From: Nitrosomonadales bacterium
GTDB lineage: Bacteria > Pseudomonadota > Gammaproteobacteria > Burkholderiales > Gallionellaceae
Assembly (NCBI GenBank): GCA_016218465.1
Contig: JACREA010000014.1
Span: 1-11,585, forward strand
Length of the DNA: 11,585 bases
Reading direction: 5' to 3'
A program made the translations under genes and the position numbers. How positions within the stretch are numbered: the stretch's first letter is position 1; every line of letters begins with the position of its first letter. This document shows positions 1-7,591 of this stretch, piece by piece. The notes under the pieces were generated by a model. It was not told the DNA's origin, did no database searches, and saw nothing but the letters and a program-made list of their open reading frames with translations.

Positions 1-995
1 ATCAGCCCTGGAGCTGTAGTGCCCAATAGCACTATTTTGCCATTCAGTTGTGCCGGATCAGTGCGCTCATGCAATACATCTGCGACAGAAATATAGCGAA
101 AACTCCCTTGCCTTCCTCTATACGGCACATAAGTAGCCACATCGCTGTCCACCGGGATTTTCAGTTTGCCTCCGGCTGTGGCCAACTCCAGCCACTCCAA
201 GCCTGCATATCCGCTGGCATTGTTTTCAGCAAATCCCGGTAGTACTTTCGGATATCCCAGCAAAGTGCGTACCATTGCAAGGGATAAGGATTCATAATAT
301 GCGCCATCGTATTCTGCAAGCATGGGCACACGACGCACCCTGCCGTCAAAATCCACCATGGGATTGAAGTGCCCTGAACCAGCAGAGAATTGCTGCAATT
401 CAGGGAGGTTTGCGCCATAGCCATTCCACCTTGTAAAAGCTATCGGACGTCCCTTGAATGAGCCTGCGGGAAATGCCGGATCGGGGAGCATCCCCGAAAC
501 ATTTTTATCTATTTGGTCAGTCAGGTAATATCCCAACACCACTTTACGATTTTTAATCTTGTCCGCAAACAACTTGTCGTATTCCAATTGTGGCCGGACA
601 CTGGTTAGAACAGACTGAAATGATGCAACGTTCTTAAGCTGGTTCTGCCCGAGCTTTTCCAATACCTTGAGTCCTGAACTCTCATCTTTTTCGGCGAATA
701 CAACGTCAAAACCAAGCACTGCTATGCCATATTTATCGAACAGTATGTCCATCAACAGAGCTAAACGGTCACGCCCCCAAGGCCAGCGCCCTTCTTCTTT
801 AAGGCTTTTTTCGTCTATATCGAGAATTACGATACGATCATCAACCGTGCGAGGCATGGTCAATTGCAAGCGATAATCGTAGAGAAAGGAAGACAGCTGG
901 TCGACAAAATCCAGCCGGTAAAAACGGGCGGCGTTGCCCACGAAAACCAGGATTACCAGCAGGCCAAGCCCAATCAGAATTGCATTTTTCTTCAC
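1..995 (-). CDS. CHASE2-domain membrane sensor protein, C-terminus beyond window (possible adenylate/guanylate cyclase)
   Basis: The frame is open from a GTG at 993-995 to the left edge, about 331 codons with no stop, so the gene is partial. AAAGGG lies about 6 nt before the GTG. An in-frame TGA lies upstream with no ATG between, so GTG is the best start. Residues about 4-20 form one hydrophobic segment (AILIGLGLLVILVFVG). The rest is a CHASE2 extracytoplasmic sensor domain: IVILDIDEKS (56-65), GRWPWGR (69-75), GFDVVFAEKD (95-104), and near the edge GKIVLLGTTAPG, the usual end of CHASE2 before the following membrane helices. CHASE2 proteins carry a cyclase, kinase, GGDEF or histidine kinase domain after three helices. 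A class III nucleotide cyclase is common, but the output domain is not visible here. It is the last visible gene of the kinase/phosphatase/FHA operon, 84 nt after the FHA gene. The ligand is unknown. Confidence 0.88.
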   Translation of the reverse strand, partial: MKKNAILIGLGLLVILVFVGNAARFYRLDFVDQLSSFLYDYRLQLTMPRTVDDRIVILDIDEKSLKEEGRWPWGRDRLALLMDILFDKYGIAVLGFDVVFAEKDESSGLKVLEKLGQNQLKNVASFQSVLTSVRPQLEYDKLFADKIKNRKVVLGYYLTDQIDKNVSGMLPDPAFPAGSFKGRPIAFTRWNGYGANLPELQQFSAGSGHFNPMVDFDGRVRRVPMLAEYDGAYYESLSLAMVRTLLGYPKVLPGFAENNASGYAGLEWLELATAGGKLKIPVDSDVATYVPYRGRQGSFRYISVADVLHERTDPAQLNGKIVLLGTTAPGL

Positions 996-1079
996 GCCGC
1001 GCCCTTTAGCAAAAGACCGGAGACAGAGAGTAAAGGACAGGGGGCGGCATCAATTTCCTTTCCGCACCCGGGGATGCAA

Positions 1080-1844
1080 CTATCCTTTATAATAAAATTC
1101 CATCTTGACGCCGGCCAGTTCAATCACATCGTGATCGTTCAGCTGATGTGGCTGATCACTCAATGGCGTTCCGTTTACAGTCGGGTGGCTTGCACCCTCC
1201 ACGTGGGTAATGAAAAAGCCATGCGGACGTCGGGTCAGCACTGCAACCTGCACACCGGGTTTGCCCAAGGTAGTCAGGTTTTTGATCAACTCAAGTTCCT
1301 TGCCGGCGTTGGATCCGGTCAAAACTTGAACCACAGCAACCTGAGCGGAAGCGGCAGGGGCCGCCGGCTGGATCGCATCAAGCTTTCCGGTTTTGTCTGC
1401 CGCCGGTTCTGCTGCTGCGGGTTTATTCACATTGGTTTGTGTTTGAGTAAAACCAGCCGGCTGCGCTGGTTTGCTCACCCCTGGAGCCGCCTGTTTGACG
1501 GGAGAACGCAATACCATGGTTTTTTCGAAATCGGCAGCGGTGCTCTGCGTGACCTGATCATTGATGTATTTCAGCTTGTATTTGCCTATTCCAATCACAT
1601 CATTATTTTGCAGGAAATGCTTTTTGGTTGGCGTCCCATTCACTTCCAGTCCATTGGTGCTATCCAGATCTTCGAGGAAGGAATCGTTCAGGATGGTAAC
1701 GATTGCAGCATGCTCGCCGCTCACCGCCAGGTTATCGATGGCGATATCATTGTGTGGCTTGCGCCCGATGGTCATCCGCTCTTTGTTCAGGGGGTATTCC
1801 TTGAGTACTGCCCCATCCATGCTAAGTATCAATTTTGCAGCCAT
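1080..1844 (-). CDS. FHA domain protein with a second, degenerate FHA module
   Basis: A 254-residue soluble protein with no signal peptide or membrane helix. Residues 1-95 are a canonical forkhead-associated (FHA) domain that binds phosphothreonine: IGR (26-28), SGEH (42-45) and STNGLEVNG (62-70) give the expected Arg28, Ser42, His45, Asn64 and Gly65. Residues about 96-167 form a low-complexity Ala/Pro/Lys/Gln linker containing EKTMVL (107-112). Residues about 168-254 look like a second FHA fold: TLGKPG stands where IGR would be, TVNG (222-225) and NDHDVI are kept, but the Ser-x-x-His pair is gone. This half probably does not bind phosphopeptide in the usual way. The start has GAGGG about 8 nt upstream, and the gene begins 20 nt after the PP2C stop. 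The kinase two genes upstream is the likely source of its phospho-ligand. The actual partner is unknown. Confidence 0.9.
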   Translation of the reverse strand: MAAKLILSMDGAVLKEYPLNKERMTIGRKPHNDIAIDNLAVSGEHAAIVTILNDSFLEDLDSTNGLEVNGTPTKKHFLQNNDVIGIGKYKLKYINDQVTQSTAADFEKTMVLRSPVKQAAPGVSKPAQPAGFTQTQTNVNKPAAAEPAADKTGKLDAIQPAAPAASAQVAVVQVLTGSNAGKELELIKNLTTLGKPGVQVAVLTRRPHGFFITHVEGASHPTVNGTPLSDQPHQLNDHDVIELAGVKMEFYYKG

Positions 1845-1864
1845 AGTCGTAACCCTCGTACTAA

Positions 1865-2692
1865 TTATTTCCTAAAACAATTGATCAGTTTTGCCAGCCA
1901 GCCACGCGGCACAACAAATTTCCCCTTTACCTTCACCAGTATCACCGAAACATTATCGCGACCACCATTATCATTTGCCAACTGTATCAATTGGCTTGCC
2001 GCCAGCGGCAAATTACTTTGAAACGCACTGAGTGTGGACTGAATATCTTCATCCTCCACCATATCATTCAAACCATCCGAACATAGCAGGTAAATATCAC
2101 CCACCAATACATCATGCACATGAATTTCCACCTCTACTTCGGCGTCTATTCCGACCGCACGCGTCACCAAATTTTTATTTTTGGACAAACGTGCATCTTC
2201 AATACTGATTATCCCGGCATCAATCTGCTCCTGCAGCAATGAATGATCACGGGTTATTGATCCCAGAGTCCCTTCACGCATCCGGTACATGCGGGAATCA
2301 CCTATATGGCCAACCACAACACGGTTGTCATAAAACAAGCCGGAGACTATGGTCGTTCCCATCCCTGCATACTGCGGCTGGCTTTGCGAAGCATGAAATA
2401 TCGAAGAGTTTGCTTTCTGAATATTTTCACGAAGAAGCAACACACCCAGCTCTTCGCCAGTTACATCGTCACTATCTGTCGGACTCTCGCCAAGCAAGCG
2501 TTGGCATAATTCCGTTGCAACGACCGAAACCGCAATGCCGCTTGCCACCTCTCCGGCATTATAGCCGCCCATGCCGTCCGCCAGCACCACCAGGCCGCAT
2601 GAAGGTTCACACGCCACGCTATCTTCGTTATGGGAGCGCACCATGCCTGAGTTGGTCTGGCTGACAATTTCCAGTGCTTCATTGATTTTCAT
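1865..2692 (-). CDS. PP2C-family Ser/Thr protein phosphatase (PppA/PstP/Stp1 type)
   Basis: A 275-residue cytoplasmic metal-dependent phosphatase that should reverse phosphorylation by the adjacent kinase. PP2C motifs occur in order: RSHNEDS (19-25), ADGMGG (38-43), GMGTT (110-114), GHIGDSR (128-134), DHS (149-151), CSDGLND (204-210) and GGRDNVSVI (243-251). Asp39, Asp206 and Asp246 are the expected metal-binding acids. The length matches stand-alone bacterial PP2C enzymes. The frame is open back to an ATG at 2719, inside the kinase gene. I prefer the ATG at 2692 because AGGGG lies about 5 nt before it, it starts 2 nt after the kinase stop, and MKINEALEI matches the family's usual N-terminus. 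That spacing implies translational coupling and a fixed kinase:phosphatase ratio. The pairing resembles type VI secretion PpkA/PppA, but no secretion gene is present. Confidence 0.95.
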   Translation of the reverse strand: MKINEALEIVSQTNSGMVRSHNEDSVACEPSCGLVVLADGMGGYNAGEVASGIAVSVVATELCQRLLGESPTDSDDVTGEELGVLLLRENIQKANSSIFHASQSQPQYAGMGTTIVSGLFYDNRVVVGHIGDSRMYRMREGTLGSITRDHSLLQEQIDAGIISIEDARLSKNKNLVTRAVGIDAEVEVEIHVHDVLVGDIYLLCSDGLNDMVEDEDIQSTLSAFQSNLPLAASQLIQLANDNGGRDNVSVILVKVKGKFVVPRGWLAKLINCFRK

Positions 2693-2694
2693 GT

Positions 2695-5226
2695 TTACCC
2701 CTGCAGGCTTGAAGCGCACTTACGCAATGCATCAGCCATTTCTGCGCCATTGGCATAACGATCTTCATTCAGTTTGGCCAACGACTTGTTAATGATTGCC
2801 ACTAAGCAAGGGGGCAAATCCGGATGAACGCTCAGAATATCCGTATGCGGCTCATTGGCGATACGGAACATCAATTGGGCCATCGAATCCCCCACGAACG
2901 GGAGCTTACCACAAGCCAATTGATACAGGCTCACGCCCAGCGAGAAGAGATCGGAGCCGCCCTCAATTTTTTTGCCCGCCAATTGTTCCGGCGACATGTA
3001 GGAAGGGGTCCCCAGCACCATGCCGGTTTTTGTTTTGCTCGAGTCGGTAATGCGCGCAATACCGAAATCAGTCACCTTGGGCGTATCAGACTCCGGGTCA
3101 TACATGATATTGGCCGGCTTGATGTCGCGATGCACCACGTTCAGCTTGTGGGCATAATCCAGCGCGTCGGCAACGCGTGCGATTATGCTCATTACCTTTG
3201 GCAACGGCAGCAAATTATCCGGCTTGGTATATGCAACCAGATCCTTGCCCTTGAGGAATTCCATCGCAATGTAAGCCAGGTCGTGCTCTTCGCCGGCATC
3301 ATAAATGGATACGATATTCGGGTGGTTCAACCGTCCCGCAGTTTCAGCCTCGCGGAAAAAACGATCCTTCACATCCTGCAACTCGTCGGCCTCAAACTCC
3401 TGGGCAAGCGCCATGGTCTTGATGGCCACCACGCGGCCGATTTTCGGGTCTTTGCCAAGGTATACCACGCCCATCGCGCCTTTGCCCAACTCCTTCTCGA
3501 CCTCATAACGGCCAAGCATCGGCTTGGACACTCCCGCCCTGTCCAGTTTCATTGTGCTTTCGTTGCTTCTGCCGGAAGATCCGCCGAGAATGATGGTTTC
3601 AGACATTGCTTTAGTCTGTGCCAGACGCTCGCCCAAGTCACGGAATTTCGGGTTGTACTCGGCCATGTATTTGAATACCGACTCGGCCTTGTTGAATTGG
3701 CGCTTGCGCTCGAAATCCAGCCCCAGGTTGTACAGCACCTCCATCAGGCTGTCATCCATCGGCACCTTGCGAAACTTGTCGAAGGCAATATCCAGCTGCC
3801 CTTGCCCCTGGAAAGCCAAACCCAGCATGCGGTTGCTTTCCGCGGACTCGGCATCGGATCTTTGCTTGCCCTTTTCGGTCATCAGGAAACGCTTGGTAGT
3901 AAGGAGCAAATGCCCGACCAATAACAATGTAGCGGGCAGCATCAATTGCATCCACATTGCATGCTTTGTCATCAATACGAAATGCGCCGCCAGAAACGAT
4001 GCGAACAGCGCACCGGTAACCACCGCACCAATGGCGGCGTTCAAACGCGGCAGCAATAAGATCAAATATAGCGCTACCACAAAAAAGGCAGCCATTTCAG
4101 CCATCCATCCCCATTGTGGAGTTACGAAATAATCGCCTTTGAGTATGCTCGACACCGAATGCGCCAAACTCTGGACAGGTGCCATACCAGGCCCGATCGG
4201 CGTCACCTGCATCGTTCCCACACCGGCTGCCGTCGCGCCTATCAGCACGATCTTGTCTCGATATTTCTCCGCCGGAATTTTGCCGCTGAGGACGTCATAG
4301 AAAGAGTCCACAGGGAAAGCGGGGTGTCCTTCTCGATCTTTATAAAAATAGGTGTGCATCTGCAAGGTCGGGTCTGTAGCGATCTTTTGATTTCCTAACT
4401 GCACGCCTTTCCCCAGCCTGACCTGAATATCATTTGCATCGAGATTAAGACTCTTGGCAGCAAGCATCAATGACAAGGAAGGATAATACTGATCGTAATA
4501 ACGTACTACCAAAGGTTCTGTGCGCACCGCGCCATCCACATCCGGAAAACTGTTGAGATGTCCAATCGCCAAAGCCTTGCTGCCCAAAAGCGGGATTGGC
4601 GTTAACACGCCCTGAGACGGCAATGGCAGAACGCCGGAGTCACTTTCATCCTTCTGGTTCACAAGATTATTGCGCAGAATAAAATCAGGCAATACCTGAT
4701 CAGGCTTGCCCTGGGGCTCTCCCGATTCAAAGAACATGCCCAGCAACACATCATTCGCCTTGGCCATACTGTCGCTGAGCTTCTGATCATTATCGAGACT
4801 CTGCATCGCCTCCAGCAGCATCGCATCCAACTTGGCAATTTCAGCCTGATAGGTGGGATCAGTGGAGTTTCTGAGCTTAGAGTTGGCGATCAGGTTTGCA
4901 ATATTATTGATATGGATCAAGCCCGCATCTACTTGCGGCTCAAAGAAAAACACCACATAGCCTAAAACTTTCGCATGGCCAGCGGCCAGAATGTCCACCA
5001 TATTTGCGTGTATCTCGCGCTGCCAAGGCCAGCGACCAAGATTGGCGATACTCTGGTCGTCAATTGCGATTATCGCAATCTTGTCGCTCGGAGTACGCGA
5101 GGAAGCCAGCACACCCAAGTCATAAGCCTTGCGCTCAAGACTCTGCATCAGATCGCTGTTGGCGCCAAAAAGAAACACCAGCGCGACCAGCAAACCCACG
5201 AACCAGTCTTTTTTCCAGAAATTCAT
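2695..5226 (-). CDS. Membrane CHASE2-TPR-serine/threonine protein kinase
   Basis: An 843-residue Hanks-type kinase with an unusual order: an N-terminal sensor and a C-terminal kinase. Residues about 8-22 are a membrane anchor. Residues 30-365 are CHASE2, presumably periplasmic, with GRWPWQR (64-70), VVFFFEP (91-97) and KIVLIGATAAG (325-335). Hydrophobic segments at about 374-393, 395-415 and 425-444 form the three helices usual after CHASE2. Residues about 465-540 look like two TPR repeats (MLGLAFQGQGQLDIA, LYNLGLDFERKRQFNKA). The kinase spans about 573-838: glycine loop GKGAMG (581-586), Lys603, helix-C Glu626, HRD (699-701), Lys703, Asn706, DFG (720-722), GTPSYMSPE (739-747) and Asp759. All catalytic residues are present. 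Activation-loop Thr732, Thr734 and Thr740 are candidate autophosphorylation sites. An ATG at 5256 is also in frame, but AGGGGG about 6 nt before the ATG at 5226 favours the shorter form. It heads the signalling operon after a 137-nt gap. The stimulus is unknown. Confidence 0.95.
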   Translation of the reverse strand: MNFWKKDWFVGLLVALVFLFGANSDLMQSLERKAYDLGVLASSRTPSDKIAIIAIDDQSIANLGRWPWQREIHANMVDILAAGHAKVLGYVVFFFEPQVDAGLIHINNIANLIANSKLRNSTDPTYQAEIAKLDAMLLEAMQSLDNDQKLSDSMAKANDVLLGMFFESGEPQGKPDQVLPDFILRNNLVNQKDESDSGVLPLPSQGVLTPIPLLGSKALAIGHLNSFPDVDGAVRTEPLVVRYYDQYYPSLSLMLAAKSLNLDANDIQVRLGKGVQLGNQKIATDPTLQMHTYFYKDREGHPAFPVDSFYDVLSGKIPAEKYRDKIVLIGATAAGVGTMQVTPIGPGMAPVQSLAHSVSSILKGDYFVTPQWGWMAEMAAFFVVALYLILLLPRLNAAIGAVVTGALFASFLAAHFVLMTKHAMWMQLMLPATLLLVGHLLLTTKRFLMTEKGKQRSDAESAESNRMLGLAFQGQGQLDIAFDKFRKVPMDDSLMEVLYNLGLDFERKRQFNKAESVFKYMAEYNPKFRDLGERLAQTKAMSETIILGGSSGRSNESTMKLDRAGVSKPMLGRYEVEKELGKGAMGVVYLGKDPKIGRVVAIKTMALAQEFEADELQDVKDRFFREAETAGRLNHPNIVSIYDAGEEHDLAYIAMEFLKGKDLVAYTKPDNLLPLPKVMSIIARVADALDYAHKLNVVHRDIKPANIMYDPESDTPKVTDFGIARITDSSKTKTGMVLGTPSYMSPEQLAGKKIEGGSDLFSLGVSLYQLACGKLPFVGDSMAQLMFRIANEPHTDILSVHPDLPPCLVAIINKSLAKLNEDRYANGAEMADALRKCASSLQG

Positions 5227-5363
5227 GCCACCCCCCTGACATTTGTTGTCTTGCAACCTACGTATCCAATATTAAGGTATTTTGCAGAAACACACCACAA
5301 TCCTTTTGATTTATTACGAATTATCCAGATAGTCCAAACCGTTCAAATACCTTGGTCTCTCTC

Positions 5364-5789
5364 CTATTTGATCAGCGTCACCGGGCAGCTTGCCAAATGC
5401 AGTACCTTGTTAACCACAGACCCCAGTAGCAATGCCTGCAAGCCGCCCTGCCCCTGCCTGCCCATCACTATCTGGTCGATGCCCTGCTCATTGGCATATT
5501 GCACAATGGCCTCCGCCGGCGTGCCGATGCTGATATGGTATTGGTATGGCAATGCAGCGGCATCCAGCACTGCACGAGCCGATTGCAGCGCCGCCAAGCC
5601 CTGCTCGCGGTAATAATCGTCAATGGTTTTCTGGTTGATGAACAGCTTGACGTTGCCGGTCGCCACATTCCACTGTACGTTTATCAACAGCATTTGCGGA
5701 CGCTCCTTCAGCGCGGCGATGTTCTTGACCACGTGTTCAACCGCGCGCAATGCATTGTCGGAACCATCCACCGGAACCAGTATTTTCAT
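5364..5789 (-). CDS. Universal stress protein, UspA family, ATP-binding type
   Basis: A 141-residue single-domain Usp protein of normal length. It opens with MKILVPVDGSDNALRA, the typical first strand and nucleotide-facing Asp8. Near the end is the ATP-binding motif G-x2-G-x9-G-S: Gly110, Gly113, Gly123 and Ser124. This places it in the ATP-binding (MJ0577-like) branch rather than the E. coli UspA branch that lacks the motif. The C-terminal strand is CPVTLIK. The frame is open to an ATG at 5801 whose A is shared with the TerC stop (TAATG), but GGGAGGGG lies between the two ATGs and points to the second, at 5789. It follows terC by 11 nt, so the two are almost certainly cotranscribed and coupled. 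The role in this organism, probably stress survival, is inferred from the family only. Confidence 0.93.
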   Translation of the reverse strand: MKILVPVDGSDNALRAVEHVVKNIAALKERPQMLLINVQWNVATGNVKLFINQKTIDDYYREQGLAALQSARAVLDAAALPYQYHISIGTPAEAIVQYANEQGIDQIVMGRQGQGGLQALLLGSVVNKVLHLASCPVTLIK

Positions 5790-5800
5790 CACCCCTCCCA

Positions 5801-6529
5801 TTACGATTTATTATCTACCTTCTCTTCCACCAGATCGAACGCTGCCACAGAAACTGCCTTGCGCATCGCCAGCCATTTGCCGAGCACCAGCACCATCAAG
5901 GCGCCCGATGCTGGAATCAGCCAGTGCAGATAGTGGCGCGTTTCGACAACCGTTGCTAACAGCGCCTCGCTGACCAGCATCTCGCCCGCGACATAACCGA
6001 GCAGCGCACCGCCCGCGTAAATGATGAGCGTGAAGCGATCAATCAGCTTCAGCACCAGCTGGCTGCTCCATGCAATCAGCGGGATGCTGATCAGCAACCC
6101 GAATACCAGCAGCAATTTATTGCCCTTGGCCGCAGCAGCCACGCCCAGCACGTTATCCAGACTCATCACGAAGTCGGCAACGATGATGGTTTTGACCGCG
6201 CCGAGCAGCCGCGTATCGGCCTTGATGTTGCCCGCATTATGTTCCTCTTCGGGCAGAATCAGCTTGATGCCGATCCAAAGCAGCAGCAACGCGCCGATCA
6301 ATTTCAGATAAGGCAGCGCGAACAGGCTGACAGCAAAAAAAGTAAGCACCATGCGCAACCCTATTGCGCCACCCACGCCGAACAGAATGCCTTTTTTGCG
6401 TTGTTCCTGCGGCAGGTTGCGGCACGCAAGCGCAATCACAACCGCATTGTCTCCGCTCAACAGCAGATCGATCACGATGATCTTGAATACATCCACCCAG
6501 AACTGGGTGGCAGAAAACATTTCCAGCAT
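5801..6529 (-). CDS. TerC/YjbE-family integral membrane protein, putative metal (Mn) exporter
   Basis: A 242-residue inner-membrane protein with about seven hydrophobic segments (roughly 14-35, 47-70, 76-92, 108-133, 138-158, 167-187 and 201-221). Two pseudo-symmetric acidic motifs mark the TerC family: DLLLSGDN (21-28) and FVMSLDN (120-126). Their Asp/Asn residues lie in the membrane and are likely cation ligands. The short single-domain form, with no CBS or transporter-associated C-terminal domains, is that of the YjbE subgroup, whose genes are often preceded by yybP-ykoY manganese riboswitches. Some TerC proteins are now linked to Mn efflux or metalation of exported enzymes. The metal here is not shown by sequence. 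The start at 6529 has only a weak ribosome site; a second Met three codons on is possible. A 27-codon upstream frame ends in TAATG over this start. It is followed directly by the Usp gene. Confidence 0.92.
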   Translation of the reverse strand: MLEMFSATQFWVDVFKIIVIDLLLSGDNAVVIALACRNLPQEQRKKGILFGVGGAIGLRMVLTFFAVSLFALPYLKLIGALLLLWIGIKLILPEEEHNAGNIKADTRLLGAVKTIIVADFVMSLDNVLGVAAAAKGNKLLLVFGLLISIPLIAWSSQLVLKLIDRFTLIIYAGGALLGYVAGEMLVSEALLATVVETRHYLHWLIPASGALMVLVLGKWLAMRKAVSVAAFDLVEEKVDNKS

Positions 6530-6543
6530 TACCCGGCCTTTCG

Positions 6544-6660
6544 GAATCTATGCATCCTCTTGAAGCTGACGCTCGTGACATGCAGCACCCGGCGCTCGCA
6601 ACATAGATTCATTTTTCAAGTCAATCGTGAAAGCAGTGTCAGTTAGGCCATTACGAGCGT
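6544..6660 (-). other. terC leader with interleaved inverted repeats and a short upstream frame
   Basis: The 136 nt between the SPFH stop and the terC start contain two perfect inverted repeats. One has 9-nt arms at 6544-6552 and 6602-6610 (gaatctatg / catagattc). The other has 8-nt arms at 6569-6576 and 6653-6660 (acgctcgt / acgagcgt). The arms alternate along the RNA, so the two helices can form together only as a pseudoknot; otherwise they act as alternatives. A 27-codon frame (ATG at 6610-6612) ends in TAA at 6529-6531, sharing its last A with the terC ATG. It has no good ribosome site. I do not find the conserved GGGGAGUAG loop of yybP-ykoY RNAs. A regulatory RNA or leader peptide is possible but unproven. 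Confidence 0.33.
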
Positions 6661-6665
6661 GCTCG

Positions 6666-7544
6666 TTACTTCCCTACATTCATAAACGGTATTGGCGCTC
6701 CTGCGTAAATTGCAGTAGGCAAGGCTCCATTCCATTTATGAGCCTTGATCTGCTCGACCTCAATACGCCGAAGCTCAAGAATGTCCTTGCTTTGCGCCAA
6801 TGCAGAACTTTGAACACGTATAGCCTCAGCCTGTGCCTTTGCAATCGTGATGTTCTTGTATGCTTCACCATCAGCAGTAGCACGAACAGCCTTTGCTTCC
6901 GCTTCTGCAACAGCAACTTTTTGCTTTTGTTCTGCTTCTACCGTCTTCAATTTGTTCTCTGCACCGAGGCGTAACTGCTCCTGAGTAACTTTTTCATTGA
7001 TAGCCTTCATGTAGGAATCAGAAAATGAAAAATTGCGCATGTCGATATTGATTACTTGCGCTCCGTACACACCAAGCTTTTCACGAAGGGCTGATCCGAT
7101 ATCCCCGGAAACCTTAGCACGTTGGGAAATCAGATCCGGGGCGCTGTAACGGGCAGTGACCGCCTTGAATACTTCCTGGGTAGCGGTTTGAACATAAGAT
7201 GAAAGGTCTCCGTTGTGTGAGTATTTTTCGTACACCTCGGATACCCTGTCAGTGGCGATAGAGTACCTGACAGTCATGCTGACCTTGACAGGCTGGGTGT
7301 CGGAGGTGCTTCCCTCCGCGTTCTCGATGTCTGCTTGCTCTGCACGAATACTGAAGTTATTGAGCTTTCTCCACGGAGGGAGTACCGCCAAGCCCTCATC
7401 CTCTATACCAACGATTTTCCCGAATTGTGTGACCACACCCCTGCTGCCTGTCGGTACTGCGTAGAACGGCCACAACAAATAAACCCCCAGCACCACCAAA
7501 ATACCAACAATAACTTTCTTGTGATCAACCATCGCAATATTCAT
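6666..7544 (-). CDS. SPFH/prohibitin-family membrane protein
   Basis: A 292-residue protein with one N-terminal membrane helix (about 10-29, VIVGILVVLGVYLLWPF), an SPFH/prohibitin domain (about 30-190, starting VPTGSRGVVTQFGKI) and an Ala/Glu/Lys/Gln-rich coiled coil (about 185-268, with EQKQKVAVAEAEAKAV). It ends in the W-N-G-x-L-P-T segment (271-277) common in bacterial prohibitin-like proteins. Such proteins form large rings in the membrane and often affect protease activity or membrane-domain order. HflK/HflC are the best known, but this is a single gene and not an HflKC pair, and no protease is adjacent. The start at 7544 has AAGGGGAG about 5 nt upstream. It stands alone between two gaps of more than 130 nt. 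By eye its composition is more AT-rich than the regulator genes upstream. The function here is unknown. Confidence 0.88.
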   Translation of the reverse strand: MNIAMVDHKKVIVGILVVLGVYLLWPFYAVPTGSRGVVTQFGKIVGIEDEGLAVLPPWRKLNNFSIRAEQADIENAEGSTSDTQPVKVSMTVRYSIATDRVSEVYEKYSHNGDLSSYVQTATQEVFKAVTARYSAPDLISQRAKVSGDIGSALREKLGVYGAQVINIDMRNFSFSDSYMKAINEKVTQEQLRLGAENKLKTVEAEQKQKVAVAEAEAKAVRATADGEAYKNITIAKAQAEAIRVQSSALAQSKDILELRRIEVEQIKAHKWNGALPTAIYAGAPIPFMNVGK

Positions 7545-7591
7545 GACCGCTCCCCTTTATTTTATTTAGCTGCGTTGTACATCTCCCCGAT

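Noticed and set aside
864..2021. Long plus-strand open frame of 385 codons
   Set aside because: It lies opposite the FHA gene, the 3' part of the PP2C gene and the start of the CHASE2 gene. Its translation shows no domain, while the minus strand has intact FHA and PP2C motifs.
2824..3924. Plus-strand open frame of 366 codons
   Set aside because: It is antisense to the kinase catalytic domain and TPR segment. Its His/Arg/Gln-rich translation is typical of a shadow frame.
1080..5226. Type VI secretion post-translational control module (PpkA/PppA/Fha)
   Set aside because: Kinase, PP2C and FHA families match, but no secretion structural gene is present and the kinase has a CHASE2 sensor not typical of PpkA.
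5309..5336. Possible promoter for the kinase operon (TTGAAC with GATAAT)
   Set aside because: The -10 is good but the spacer is only about 15 nt. With 17 nt the -10 becomes TAATTC, a poor match. A promoter probably exists in this 137-nt gap, but I cannot place it.
5343..5371. 7-bp inverted repeat TCAAATA/TATTTGA at the end of the Usp gene
   Set aside because: The arms are AT-rich and the loop is 15 nt; no T-run follows. It is plausible by chance in AT-rich sequence, so not called a terminator or operator.
6530..6665. yybP-ykoY manganese riboswitch before terC
   Set aside because: Expected from the gene family, but the conserved GGGGAGUAG loop and its partner loop are not present. Covariance-model search would be decisive. 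Only the inverted repeats are reported.
6650..6665. Hairpin CGAG-CACG-CTCG directly after the SPFH stop as a terminator
   Set aside because: The stem is only 4 bp and no U-tract follows. One arm also belongs to the longer-range repeat in the terC leader.
6666..7544. HflC or HflK assignment
   Set aside because: There is only one SPFH gene, with no partner and no hflX/hfq context. Its sequence fits the general prohibitin-like group better.
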